A model generated the notes under the pieces. The model ran no database searches. It saw only the letters and a program-made list of their open reading frames with translations, and was not told where the DNA came from. A stretch of 64,000 nt of DNA, taken from positions 4,078,113-4,142,112 of the forward strand of contig JAHNZQ020000004.1 in the NCBI GenBank assembly GCA_019155205.2. Direction: 5' to 3'. A program made the position numbers and the translations under genes. This document shows positions 18,936-31,240 of the stretch, in pieces (positions within the stretch are counted from its first letter, which is position 1; each line of letters opens with the position of its first letter). Origin of the DNA: Gracilaria vermiculophylla. Taxonomy: Eukaryota > Rhodophyta > Florideophyceae > Gracilariales > Gracilariaceae.

Positions 18936-21900
18936 GATTCTCTCAGAGAGAAGGTAGATTCTGTGACGAAAGTTGCTGATTCAATTCATTAACACCGCGA
19001 ACTGTCACTCAATGCTAACAGTGCACCATGTCACTTCATTTGAGAAGGTTGGTCACAATGCTGATATTTAACCCTGCCCGGCCAATCAAGGTATCGTCCT
19101 CTCGGGCAAGATGCAGAATTCAACATTGTTGGAATTTAGTGTAGATACCACACGACTGCTCGGCACAATGTAACCCTCTTCCCTTGCAGGGTTAGGGAGA
19201 TGGATGAGGGTTGGAACTCTGGTGAATTGTGTGACACTCAGTCAAGTAGTTCCGAACGTTGCAATTGAGAAGTATTGTCAGCAAGAAGACTCAGGCTAAA
19301 CAAATTAAAATCCGGTATCGTGAGCGCTCTTCAGCAATGCTAAATTGAAACATGTTTAGTGCGTCTGCTGTGGAAAAAGTTGCTTCGTTGGAGAAAGCAC
19401 GCCGACACAGATCCAGTTTATGGTAGAATATAGTACTGTATTGAGCAAAAACAATTGCTATCCATTGTGGCCAGACGCTGTCTTTATTGTGCAGAATATA
19501 TGTTCGAAGCTCCTCCGATTAACATTCATTACTTCACACTCTACCCGCCAGGAGGGCAGGATGCATGACAAAGATCGGGGAAGAAAAATTCATGACATCC
19601 CCCCCTATCAGGACATTAAAATCTCGGTATGGACGGGCAAAATTTTAAACATGAGCAGATGAGAAATCTGTATTGGAAGATCGAAAATGTGAATCACACA
19701 AGGAAGGCATCTGGGCTCTTGGATTCACATCGTAGAGCTGACGCTGGTCTGTGTAAAAAAAAATCGAGGAGCTTCGGAGTCTGCTGAATGTTGAAAAAGA
19801 CAAACGCGAAAACAGCTCGTTGGAAAGCTGCAAGGGCAGCTTCAAATGATGCTATTGTCTGCATTTTTAATTTGGTCCTGCATCACTTATGAGACAGGAT
19901 TTGGAGGACGGTCCCAAAAACCTCAACAACCAAAAGTAACGTAGAGGCTTGTGAAGAAATGCGCAAGAGAAATTGCGGCCTTTTGTGCATCTCCCTTGGC
20001 TCTAATTGTGGCCAAAGGATCCTGGGGTATAGGCGTCGACTTTTGTATGACGGTACGGGCTGCTTGTAAAAATTCAATGTCAAACACGCGGAGACCTATA
20101 CGACTTATGGGCCACATATACATCACAAAGTTTTCAAGCGACAAGACAATCAACAACCTTTAACGCAAAGATCAAGTGTTAGGTGAGCTCACAAAAGGCG
20201 AGTGTGATACACGTCCAAAATGTCCGTTGTATGGGAATCATGACTTTACATGCAACTTGATGTGCAACATGTGAAGCTGCTGTTTTTTGAATCGGGGAAA
20301 AAATCTCTGTTGGGAGCCTGAGAATGACACGAACGAAGTAGCGATGTTCTGGTGTACACAGGTTCGTTTGATGTCATCACTCTCGGTTGCAATGCACGTA
20401 TAAAACATCTCCTTAAGAAGCAAGAATGTTCATGATGGCAAGTTTTTGGCGATGCATGGCCCTTCAACAGCTCAGAGGGTGAAACCGTTCACGTTTGACA
20501 TAGAGGATATTGAAAGCTTTGATCGGATGCAAGAACAAATAATACTGAAGATTTCGTTTTAACGGCTGTCTGCCGGTCAGAATGAGAAAAGGTTTTACCT
20601 TCAATACAACTGTAAGCAGATATTCTTCGAAAACTTCAATTACCCATGGCGGCTTCCCAGCAAGTGCTGTACAGCTGCTCATGGGAGTTCTTTCTCCGAC
20701 ACCGAAATACCGCGAGGCATGAAGAACCTCAAGGATAACGACTTCCGTGTAACAAGTATCATTGAGGATACATCGCACAGTTTACGAACATCAATGTAAG
20801 GTATCACTATGTAATCCTGACCATGTGCAATAGGTTTTGGTGCTTTTTGGCATTCATGCACGATGCCTCGGCTGCAACAACCAACGGTAAAAGCCTTGAC
20901 ATTTCATGATTCATCCATGAAAGCAATTAATATCATCTTGTGCGTTTTGAACGCTTTTTCACGTCCCTTCTACACCTCGTGTATCGATGCCTTGTTTTCT
21001 GATGTATGGTTGATACAAAAACAATCCTTTTTCCTGCCGTAGGGAAAAAGAATCTCTCTAGTTCTTTTCCGCGATTGAAAGAAGCTGCGGCAGCCTTCTT
21101 TCCTCTATGGCTCTACCATTTACAGATTATTCCTCCTCAAAGCGGTGCGGGATGGCTCTCTTTCACTGCTGTTTTTGCTCTAATTTGGTGAGGAGCAGGG
21201 ATCCATGATTTGACTGCATCCCTCGTTTTTTGCGCTTAAACGCTCATACACACTAGCTAGAATCGATCTTGTACGAGTCACAAAAAACGCAGCGTAGAGA
21301 GAGATCGTCAGTCACTAGTTTTGTTTTTTTTGCTTTGTTCTTGAGATACATTTACATTCCCTCAATCTTTTCAAGCATCTGGCAAAGGAGCATATCGCCG
21401 ACTAAAGTAATATGAGGACTTCGTCTAAAAAATTGTCCATGTCTTACAGAAAACAAATCGTTCCGTAGAGACAGGCAATCGCTATGACTCAAAAGGCAAA
21501 TGTTTCAGATATCAATGATATGTACCATCCCTGGTTGCGAATTTGAATTTGAAGTGCGACCGCTGCAAGAAGCAACATGTATTTTTTGTTCTTCAATTTC
21601 ATGACGGAATAGCTACCTCCTGCTTTGCAGTTGTTGCATTCTAGTATGGCAATCTGCAATTGCATTGTATCATTGTGTATCCACTCGCGAATGCATTCGA
21701 ATCTAACCGTTACCATCTAATCGTCTGGCAATCTGTGACAAAGTGTTTGCTTGTAAGCCTCTCTTCTGTCTTTGTGATTTGTTTATTATACCACGCTCAT
21801 AGCCTAAAAACTGTTCCAAGGTCTCAAACATACCTATTGAGATGCAGAAAAAGTATTCTCTCGATATATTGACACCATCCTTGAGGACTGAATTTTGCTT

Positions 21901-24707
21901 ACCATTGCTCTGGACGTATCTTCGGTAAGTAACAGTTAAACGTAGCATTCGTGTGCAATGTTATAATATTGAGCACGCCCAAAGTACGATTGTATGAGCA
22001 GCTGGAAACGGCCAGTAGCATTCCAATTGATTGTATTCCACCCCTGATGACTTTAAGAGATGTGTTCTGTTGGGAACTTGTCCATTTTTGGGGACTTGGA
22101 AACTACTGTTCCATTAAGCGACATCGTTAACAGAACACCTACATCTCCGTCTCTCATGGGCCGTCGGCAGCATTGCGACATCTCGGATGTACTTGACTGG
22201 TCATTCTTTTTTCTAACGATCTACCTGACTTATTTCCGATGGAGGTTCGTATCCTTCTTCGCAGCTATCCTTTTATATTAAAAAAAAAATACAGAACCAT
22301 CCCCGACAAGAACCGAACAATTCGGAAGGTATAACGCTTTTCAGCTGACAGCAGAAAATAACGTGTTTAACATCTTTTTCAAATTTCGTATTCACACCAA
22401 CCAGTTTTGTTGTTCTGAGTTGTTTGGGAAAACCAGTGCAGCGCAAACTTGGAATACAGATGGTGGCATTTACTTTGAGCATCGCAATTTCGATTTTCGT
22501 TTTCCTTTTTTAATGAGTCGAACTACCTCGATATAATCAGAGACATTATTCTTATTGTACTCAATAATACGTTACAATTATGCCGATGTGAAGCTTCGAA
22601 GACGTCTGTTCGTGGTGGCTATGGTTGAACTTTTTCTTGCTCAAGAGTTGGAGGAGTTGATGAGCGCTGTCGCTTTGCCTTCGATTCAACAGTTTTTAAG
22701 TCGCAATTTGCAAAAGTGTTTAACTGTGTATTTACCTTCTGATCCAAGTTTTCAACAATCTTTCTGGTGCAAGATTGAAATCCACCGCACGGGGTTCCGC
22801 CAGGAGATGTATGAGAAGAAAAAGTCTTCTAGAAGCACTGGGAAAATGTAGACGACCGCTGTGTACACTTGTGAGATACTTTTGTCTTTCAGGGAGGGAA
22901 AGATTTGGTCGTAAATTGCAGCAGTCATGAGAGGACAAAAGTGCTGTCAAAGGGGGCCCCTTGCATGGTGCCGGTGTCGCTTTCAAAATTACGCACAATT
23001 GTTTAGCGCACACACGCACCGCGTGTAAAGATAGAACAGAGGTGGCAGTTGCATCAGCCCGCGTCACTGCCGCGGATTCGGTTTCAGTTTGTCCATTAAA
23101 GAACTGAACATCGTTTTGGAACATGGGGCTGTGGTTGGTTCACTGAGACGGCTGAGCTCTGACTGATTTGAAGGCTGTTCCTTGACGGCTGCTCGGGCCA
23201 ATGACATTTGTCAAACTGGACAGTCACACGGTCGTGGACAGAAAGTGTACGAGGCGAAGCGCGCTCGTGGTGCTCGGGAGGAAGACAGAGCTGTATTGAA
23301 CAAATCACGAAAACAAGGAAGGCCGATCACTAAATGAAGAGTGCTTGCGGCCGGAAACAAGCTATTACAAAGTCAACGGCGGACTACATTTAGGTTCTGA
23401 TGTGACTTGACATCATCTTGCTGACATTACCCCCAGGTGCAGTACTCTTCAAGGGGGGGGGAGAGAGCGCATAAAACGCATGCTTGACATAATGCGTTCA
23501 GTGATGACGGGTATAGCAAAACATTGATCTCTGCCTGTGTGTGTGTGAGGGTCGAGGAATGAATGTAGGCCAATCTGTGATGCAGTGGGGTGCTGGAATA
23601 ATGACCCCGTCAATGAGCGCTGCGTGCTACAAACAAACGGCGGGGATATAAAAAAGGACGCGGACTGATGAAGAGGTGTTGCATGAAGGCATGTAAAGCA
23701 CACGGTGCAACTATGCTGATGAAAGAAGGGACAGGAGAGATGGGCACGCGACACACTCCGGCAGTTCTCTGCGCGAGGCACTCATTGCTGCAATCTCTTC
23801 AAGCCGAGACGAGAGGCGAAAGTGCATTGCGTGAAGCGACGCGTCGCTGCACACAGACTTTCGAGGCATCGCGGACGCTGTGATTGAATCACCGTGGCTT
23901 GCGGCCTTTGAGGCGCCGCTGCATAGCTCAGATGTCAAACGTGCCAGCCGAAGCGGCTCAAAACCAGTGTGCGAGACATGTGCGCTCGCACAATGGCGCG
24001 CAACGCCCGGGTCGAACGGCGGCAATCCGGGTGGAGCTTTCCGCGACCGGGAGAGCGCGCGCGAGGCGGCGCAGAGCGGGGGCGCGCAGGCGATCGGGGA
24101 GCCCGCGCCGCCAGCCGAGAAGGGCGACCGGCAGCTGACGGCGTAGGGGCCCAGCGCGCCGGCTCGGGCGGGGAGCGGCGCGCGGGCGACGGCGGGTCGC
24201 GGCGGCTAACAGCGCGCCGCGGCACAGGCTCGCGCGCGCCGCTTCCTTCCAGCCGGCGGGTGGCGCGCGGCGCGCGGCGGGCCCCATCGGGGGCACACAT
24301 GGCGCGCCGCGCGCCGATCGCGGCGCTCTCCGCGCATCTTGGCGGCGCCACATGCGGCGCCCCGCGCGCGCGCGGGCCACTCGCGGCGCGCCAAGCCACA
24401 GGCGATCGGCGAATCACATCGCAGCGCGCCGGCGGCGGCGGCGGCCGGCGGCGCGCGCGGCGCCCGATCGGGGCGCGTCCACCGCGGTTGCCACGTGCCG
24501 TCGGCGGCCGTGCCGCACCGAATCCGCTACTTGGCGTCGGCGGCGCGCCGGCGCTCTGCCCCCCCCCCCCCGCCGCCGGCTCCCGTCGTCGTCAACTTGG
24601 ACGTTTACTCGCCTCCCTCCGCCACTCGCTCGCGTTTTCGCCGCCCCTTTTGCCTTTCCACGCCTTTTTCTTGTTGTGCCCTCGCTGCTTTTACATTCTT
24701 GATCACC

Positions 24708-26185
24708 ATGGCTGATAGGTGAGTGATGAGTCAGTCCTCTTGTAGCGCGCCCTTGGTCGCCTGATCTCTCGGAGCGCCATGTGTGTGACGGGTGCCCCTC
24801 CTGAGGGGGCTCGCACACTCGCACGGGCGCTTGCGTGCGCGTTTTCATGGCGCAGTTTGACTAATCTTCTTGTGCACCATGTACGATTTGCGCCGCGTTG
24901 TGTGTCGAACAGTAACGGATACACTCAAGCACCTCCTGCCGAGGAGGCCGCGCAGCCGGCGGCCGAAGGTACACCGCCGAATGAGGCGGCGCCCGAGCCA
25001 ATGCACAACGCGGACGAGGGCAACGGAGAGCTGTCCACCAACTACACGGAAGTGCATGAGACGTTTGATGACATGAACCTCAGAGACGAGCTGTTGCGAG
25101 GTGTATACGCGTATGGTTTCGAGAAGCCGTCGGCCATCCAGCAGAGGGCCATCATTCCCATGATCATGGGACGGGACACGATTGCGCAAGCGCAGTCCGG
25201 TATGGGAAAAACGGCAACGTTTGTGATTGGCATTCTGCAGAACATTGATGTGACGGTGAGGAAGGTGCAGGCGTTGATCCTGGCGCCCACGCGCGAGCTT
25301 GCGCAGCAGATCCAAAAGGTGGTGTGCGCGCTGGGCGACTACATGGGCCTTCATTGTCACATTTGCATCGGTGGTACGCTGGTGAACGATGACATCCGAA
25401 TCTTCCAGAACGACACGCCGCACGTGGTGGTGGGCACGCCCGGGCGGGTGTACGACATGATCCAGCGCCGGGCGCTGGGGACGACGTCGATCAAGACGTT
25501 TTGCCTGGACGAGGCGGACGAAATGCTTTCGCGTGGGTTCAAGGAGCAGATTTACGATGTGTTCCAGTTCATGCCTTCGTCGTGCCAGGTGGGTCTGTTC
25601 TCGGCCACGATGCCGATGGATGTGCTGGAGATGACGCAGAAGTTTATGCGTGACCCGCTGAGAATCCTGGTGAAGAAGGACGAGCTGACGCTGGAGGGTA
25701 TCAAGCAGTTTTACATTGCGGTGGAGAAGGAGGAGTGGAAGTTTGAGACGCTGTGTGACCTGTATGAGACAGTGACGATCACGCAGGCGATCATCTACAC
25801 GAACACGCGACGCAAGGTGGAGTGGCTGACGGAGAAACTGTCAGAGCGCGACTTTACTGTGTCGATGCTGCACGGTGACATGGACCAGAAGGACCGCGAT
25901 GTGATCATGCAGGAGTTTAGGACTGGATCGTCGCGTGTGCTGGTGACGACGGACCTGTTGGCGCGTGGAATTGACGTGCAGCAGGTGTCGCTGGTGATCA
26001 ACTACGATCTTCCGACGAACCGTGAGAACTACATCCATCGTATTGGTCGCTCGGGTCGTTTTGGTCGTAAGGGTGTTGCCATTAACTTTCTGACTAACAC
26101 TGACGTGGCGCCTCTGCGGGAGCTTGAACAGTTTTACAACACGACGATTGAAGAAATGCCGATGAACATTGCGGACCTGATCTAA
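24708..26185 (+). CDS. EIF4A: eIF4A, DEAD-box translation initiation helicase, two exons
   Basis: 427 residues. eIF4A unwinds mRNA 5' UTRs in the eIF4F complex. Exon 1 is only 11 nt (24708-24718, coding MAD plus two bases), then a 194-nt intron with donor GTGAGT, a TGACTAAT branch-like site near 24857 and acceptor ACAG at 24912. Exon 2 is 24913-26185; joining gives MADS-NGYTQ. Motifs in order: Q motif (about 53-80), motif I AQSGMGKT (97-104; Met replaces the usual Thr of eIF4A, as in UAP56), PTRELA, GG, TPGR, DEAD in [15 protein letters not shown], and [13 protein letters not shown]. The terminus NIADLI is typical. eIF4AIII is the alternative, but the N-terminal leader favours eIF4A. Long GC-rich upstream region. 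Confidence 0.95.
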
Positions 26186-27361
26186 GGATGGGGGCTTTGC
26201 GGCGGCGTTTGGTGCAGGAGCGATGAACGAGGCAGTTGTTTTCGTTGCCATTTGGGGTGCAGTTGGATGACGTGGCGTGTGTTTGCGGCTGGGCGTGTGT
26301 TGTGTGTGTGTGTGTGTGTGTTGAGGTTTGTGGTTGGACGCGGCGGTGTGTGGGACGTGAGCTTATGCAGGGCAGGCTCGGCTCGGTGAGCAAGTGGGGT
26401 GGGGGCGGGGGTGGCGAACAAGGGGGCGGCGTTTGTGTGTGTTGGCGATTGTGCGAGTTGGGTGCATTAATGGGCATACATAGATAGTAAGTAGTGTGCT
26501 GAGGGTGGGACTGGGCTATTGATGATGATGATGCTGACGAGTGACGAGTGACGAAGATGATATAGAAAAAAAGGGATGAGTAGAGAAGGCGTCCGTGCGT
26601 GTGCACGCCACGGTGCTTGGGCTACTCTTGTGCGAGGCGCGGTGCTGCTGCTGTGCGCGGGGCGCGGTGCTGCTGCTGTGCGCGGGGCGCGGGGCGCGTG
26701 CGTGCATGCGTGGGTTGTGCGCGGCGGCTGCGCGCGGCGGCGAGCGTGCGGCGACGCGGTAAAAACGGGCTGTAAGCAGTGGCGAGCAAGAGCGTGCGGC
26801 GTGGACGCGTGGCGACGTGTAGCGCGCAGCGAGCGCGTGGCGCGTGGCGCGGCGACGCCAACGTGGGCGGCGGCGCGGAGCGAGCGGCGACGGCGGCAGC
26901 AACGGAGCGCTGCGCGGCGGCACGCGACGGCGCGCGCTCGGCGCGTGGACGCGTGGCGACGTGGCGCGGCGCGCCGGCCAGCTGGCCACGGCGCGCGGCG
27001 CGTTGCGCGTGGCGCGCCGATGCGAACGTTGCGGCGCGCGGGTGCACGCGGGCGGCGCGGCGCGGCGCGTGGGCGGCGCGCGGGGGGCGCGGCGGCTATC
27101 AGTTTTGCGGCGCGCCGCGGCGGCGGCGGCGGCGGCGGCGGGGCGGCGGTGGCCAAGGCGGCCAAGGCGGCCGAGGCGGCCGAGGCGGCCGAGGCGGCCG
27201 AGGCGCAGCACGGCACGGCGCCCCGCGCGCGCGGCGCGCGCGCGCGGACCCGTGGGACGCGCCGCGCTCCGCGCGGCACCGGGAGTGTAATGGGCGCGCT
27301 TGGCGCGCGCGCCGCCTGAGCGCGCGCCGCGCGCCGCGCGCCGCGCGTGCGCCGCGCCCGC

Positions 27362-27402
<41 letters not shown>

Positions 27403-27514
27403 GCGCGCACGCGCGCGAGCCAATGCGCGCCGCGACTCGTCGCGCAAAACATACAGCTGGCATCGCCGGCGCGCCGTGTCGATCCCGCGCGCGGCGGCGG
27501 CGGCGGCTGTTGAG

Positions 27515-27547
<33 letters not shown>

Positions 27548-27985
27548 GCGGCGGCGGCGGAGGCGGCGGCGGCGGCGCGGGGCGCGCTCGCCCGCGGCGC
27601 GCACGCGCGCGCGCGCGCGCGCATGCGACGCACCGCGCGCGGCGCGCGCGGCGCGCGCATGACATCATGGCGCGCGTGCGCGTGCGCGCGCGCGCGGGCC
27701 CGGCGAGGCGGCGTAGAAAAGGCGCCGAGCTGTAAACGGGCGGCGACGGCGTACGGCGCGCGCCGCGGTTGACGCGGCGGGCGCGGCGGGCGCGGCGGGC
27801 GCGGCGGCGGCGGCGGCGCGGCGGAGCGGCGGCGGCGGCGGCGCGCGTTATGTGCGCCGCGAGCGGCGGCGGCGGCACGGCGGCGGCGGCGCGCGTGCGC
27901 GCGGCGGCGCAGCATGCAGCGCGCAGCACGCAGCACGCGGCGCGCAGCGCGCAACCGGCAGCACGCACCGGCGGCGGCGGCGGGT

Positions 27986-28019
<34 letters not shown>

Positions 28020-28428
28020 GCGCGCGCGGCGGCGCGGCGCGCGGCGCGGCGCGCACCGGTGCTGGCTGCGGGGCGCGGCCGGCACCCCACGCGCGCGCGC
28101 GCGCCCTTTACACTTGGCGCCGCGGCCCGCGCGCGCGCGCGCGCGCGCTGCGTTTGCGCGCCGCCGTAGCCCAATCGGCGCGCGCGCCGCCCCCCCCTCC
28201 CCCCGCGGCCCCCCCTTCAGCCGCGCGCCCATCCGCTCTGCGCCCGCCGGTGTGCGCGCCCACGCCTCCCTCCCCCCACGCCGCCCGCTCCCCTCCGCCG
28301 CCCACGCCGCCCACGCCGCCCGCCGCCCCTCCCTCCGCTTGTGCGCCCCTCTCTTCGCGCCACCGCCCTCTGCCACTGCCGTCCGCCCGCGCCTCCCCCG
28401 CCCTCGCCCTCCCCGTCGCGTCTCTCCC
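26186..28428. promoter_or_regulatory. GC-extreme spacer and upstream region of PP6 subunit gene
   Basis: About 2.2 kb. The left part is the eIF4A 3' flank with a TG repeat (26301-26320). From 26,600 onward it is over 75 percent GC by eye, with GGC runs near 27118-27142, 27361-27402 and 27988-28017. Long open frames exist on both strands but consist only of Arg/Ala/Pro/Gly shadows. A CCAATCGGCGCGCG element lies at 28171-28184, 245-258 bp before the next ATG. Confidence 0.5.
26301..26320 (+). repeat. TG dinucleotide repeat
   Basis: Ten perfect TG units in the 3' flank of eIF4A. Confidence 0.9.
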
Positions 28429-31170
28429 ATGACCACCTCCCCCGATGTCGTGCGCTCGCTTTCTGCCGATGAGCTCGCCTCCACGCTCCCCCGCACCCAC
28501 CACCCCCCCCCCCCCGCCGATCCCGCCCCCCCGCCCATCCCCATCCCCCACCACCACAAGGACAAGACCGGCCTGATCAACCGCATCCGTCGAGCGTTCC
28601 GCCTCAGCGCCCAGAACGCCCGCTCGTCCCGCCGCGACAAGCACGCCCCCCCCCCCCCCCCCCAGCCCGCCCTGTACCAGCACCAACACCAACACCCCCC
28701 TTCCGCCCCCCCACACGCCTACCCTACCGCCGCCGCCGCCGCCCCGCCGCCGCGCGCCGCCACCCACCATGTCATCTCGCACAACCACCCGCCCTCCCAC
28801 CACCACCAACACCAACACCAACACCACCTGCACCAACAACTCCCGCACCTGCAGCCCGCCGCCCCGCCACCGCAGCCCCCACCGCCGCCGCCGTCCCCAC
28901 CACCGCCGCCCCCGCGCCCCGCCCCCGTCAAGCACGAAAAGCACCACCGCACCTTTTCGCTGCGCGGCGCCCTCTCGTCCTCGTCGCGCAACCTGCAGCA
29001 CCAGCGCGCCGCCACCCCGCTGGGCGACGCCGCGCGCCCGTCGTGGCGCCACGACCCCGCCAAGCGTCCCGCCGCCGCCGCCGCCGCCGCTGCCGCCGCG
29101 CGCGACCCCTCCGCCTCGTCGGACGCGCTGCTGCGCCACTCCACGCGCAACTCGCTGCGCTCGCTGCCGGGCCGCGTCGCGTCGTCGCCGCCCGCGCTCA
29201 CGTCGCGCCGCTTCCTGGTGCGCCCGCGCCGCCGCGCCGCCGCCGCCGCCGCCGCCAGCGCCAAGTTTGGCGCCGCGCGCGCCCCCGCCATGAGCGGCGC
29301 GCTGGGCGAGGGCGACTCGGACAGCGTCAAGCGCCTCAACCGCGCCTTCCGCGTGCGCCCCGGCATGGACGGCTCCATGAACCTGCCGTCGCTCGCGCCC
29401 ACCACCGCCGTGCCGCGCTCGCCGCTGCACGGCGCCGTCGCCTTCCGCACCGTCGTCGAGGGCACCGTGGCCGGCCGCATCCCCTTCGACTCGCTGCTGG
29501 ACGCCATGTTCCGCCTGGAGGAGAAGCTGCACCCGGACGTCAAGGAGATGCTCATCAAGTTTTTGTCCAAGCAGGACAACATGCACGCGCTCATCGACCG
29601 CCTCACCGTCGTGCTGCCGCCCGCCGCCGACGACGACGACGACGACGACGGCGTCCTGCAGTCGCCCGCCGCCGAGCGCGAGCGCTACCGTTACTCGTAC
29701 GTGGCGTGCATGCTGCTCAGCAACGGGCCCATTCAGCTGCGGCGCTCGCTGTTCCTCAACCCCAAGCACCTCGACCGGCTGGTGCGCGTGCTGGGGCACG
29801 GCCAGCCGTCCGACGCCGTCGTCGTGCGCTACGTGTGCCGCGTGCTGCACAGCGTGCTGCGCGACTCGCCCGAGGACACGGTGCGCGCCATGGGCAGGCG
29901 CCACGGCTTCATCGACGCGCTGCTGTCGCACATTGCCGTCACGGGCTGCCCCGAGGTGTGCCTGGCCATGCTGAGCACGGTGCGCTGCCAGGCGGAGCTC
30001 AAGTTTGGGCCGTCCAACAAGCCGGTGGTGGGCATGATGGCCGACTCGCGGCTGGTGCACACGCTGTGCGACAAGCTGCAGGCGGCGGCGCAGCGCGCGC
30101 CGCTGGACGGCACGGCGTCGTGCACCATCGAGAACTGCTCGCGCGTGATTGTGGGCATTGCGCTGCGCGCGCTGGTGATCCCGCGCTACGACGTGAGCGA
30201 CGACGACGACGACCACGCCAACTACATGCTCAAGTTCAACCGCGACCTGGCGTCGCTGGACGTGTTCCACGACCCGACGCCCATGCTGCGGCTGCTGGAC
30301 GCGGGGCTGGCGGCGCTGCGCGCGCACGACGAGCGCGGCTACGTGCTGTCGACGGCGCTGACGGCGGCGCGCTACCTGCTCAAGACGGCGCTCAACGGGC
30401 AGGACTCGAGCCTGAGCACGATCCGGCTGCAGCTCATGGCGGTGAACACGGCGGCGTACGAGGCGGGGGTGCGCGAGCGCATCGCGGCGCTGGCCGACGT
30501 GCTGCGGCACGCCAGGAGCGACGCCGTGGTGCGCACGATGTGGGACACGGTGCACAGGCCGCTGGGGGTGGTGCGGCTCAAGATTTTGGAGCTGCTGTTC
30601 GTGCTGCTGCAGCACTGCGGCGAGGCGACGGTGCGCGCCATGATCGAGGCGCACATCCCGCGCATCCTCATGGAGCTGTTCGTGCGGCTGCGGCTCAACA
30701 GCCTGCTGCAGCACTTTGTGTCGGCCATCGTGGAGCAGGCGTTCGCGGGGCGCTTCTGCTCGCTGCGGCGCGCGTTCGTGCTGGACGTGCGGCTGCTGGA
30801 CACCGTGATGGAGCTGTGGGACGTGTCGACGGCCAACAGCCGCAGCCCCGCCGAGACGCCCGTCACGTACGTGGGCGAGCTGCTGCGCATGTGCTGCGCG
30901 GTGCACGACTTTTTCAAGCACGACTCGCCCGAGGCGCGCGAGCTGCGCGCGGCGCTGGGCGACCACAAGTGGGCGCGCTTCGAGCGGCTGTGCAACGGGC
31001 CGGTGGCCGACAAGCTGCGCGAGAACGGGCCGCTGTGCAGCGCGGCGGAGCTGCCGGCGCGCCCGGGCGACGCGCTGGAGTTTGACGGCTACTCGGGCGC
31101 GCTGGGCGGCAGCCACGGCTCGCTGTTCACCAAGCCGCGCGCGGGCGGCGGCGCCATGGTGCGCTCGTGA
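28429..31170 (+). CDS. SAPS-domain regulatory subunit of protein phosphatase 6
   Basis: 913 residues. SAPS proteins (yeast Sap155/185/190, animal PP6R1-3) bind the Sit4/PP6 catalytic subunit and set its targets. Residues 1-290 are low-complexity: His-, Pro- and Ala-rich with homopolymer runs. The SAPS helical-repeat domain spans about 310-870: LEEKLHPDVKEMLIKFLSKQ, then RYSYVACMLLSNG, LRLNSLLQHFVSAIVEQ and AALGDHKWARFERL, in the same order as in animal PP6R. An Asp run (about 402-408) interrupts an early loop. The frame is open far upstream, but ATG 28429 is the last one before the conserved part and sits at the end of the GC-extreme leader. Single exon. Confidence 0.85.
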   Translation: MTTSPDVVRSLSADELASTLPRTHHPPPPADPAPPPIPIPHHHKDKTGLINRIRRAFRLSAQNARSSRRDKHAPPPPPQPALYQHQHQHPPSAPPHAYPTAAAAAPPPRAATHHVISHNHPPSHHHQHQHQHHLHQQLPHLQPAAPPPQPPPPPPSPPPPPPRPAPVKHEKHHRTFSLRGALSSSSRNLQHQRAATPLGDAARPSWRHDPAKRPAAAAAAAAAARDPSASSDALLRHSTRNSLRSLPGRVASSPPALTSRRFLVRPRRRAAAAAAASAKFGAARAPAMSGALGEGDSDSVKRLNRAFRVRPGMDGSMNLPSLAPTTAVPRSPLHGAVAFRTVVEGTVAGRIPFDSLLDAMFRLEEKLHPDVKEMLIKFLSKQDNMHALIDRLTVVLPPAADDDDDDDGVLQSPAAERERYRYSYVACMLLSNGPIQLRRSLFLNPKHLDRLVRVLGHGQPSDAVVVRYVCRVLHSVLRDSPEDTVRAMGRRHGFIDALLSHIAVTGCPEVCLAMLSTVRCQAELKFGPSNKPVVGMMADSRLVHTLCDKLQAAAQRAPLDGTASCTIENCSRVIVGIALRALVIPRYDVSDDDDDHANYMLKFNRDLASLDVFHDPTPMLRLLDAGLAALRAHDERGYVLSTALTAARYLLKTALNGQDSSLSTIRLQLMAVNTAAYEAGVRERIAALADVLRHARSDAVVRTMWDTVHRPLGVVRLKILELLFVLLQHCGEATVRAMIEAHIPRILMELFVRLRLNSLLQHFVSAIVEQAFAGRFCSLRRAFVLDVRLLDTVMELWDVSTANSRSPAETPVTYVGELLRMCCAVHDFFKHDSPEARELRAALGDHKWARFERLCNGPVADKLRENGPLCSAAELPARPGDALEFDGYSGALGGSHGSLFTKPRAGGGAMVRS

Positions 31171-31199
31171 CGGCTGCGGCGCCCCCGCTTGTTGTGCTC

Positions 31200-31240
<41 letters not shown>

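Larger units (their letters stand above)
17101..24707. other. Gene desert, about 7.6 kb
   Basis: No supportable gene on either strand. The first 6.8 kb are AT-rich with short open frames of no recognisable family. Two spots look like decayed coding DNA: 17740-18429 on the minus strand and a GC-rich island at 18695-18935 on the plus strand, both listed separately. The last 0.8 kb (from about 23,880) is GC-rich and is the upstream region of eIF4A. No tRNA B-box, snRNA core or terminal inverted repeats were found by eye. Confidence 0.5.

Noticed and set aside
20165..20182. AAGATCAAGTGTTAG resembling the U2 snRNA branch-recognition region
   Set aside because: Bases before and after do not continue the U2 consensus (no CGGCCTTTTGGC, no Sm site).
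21680..21705. ATTCGAATC word resembling a tRNA B box
   Set aside because: Flanking bases cannot form the T stem, and no A box or acceptor stem is present upstream.
26467..28056. Long Arg/Ala frames in the GC-extreme spacer
   Set aside because: Stop codons are simply rare at this GC level; frames are open on both strands and lack any fold-like pattern.
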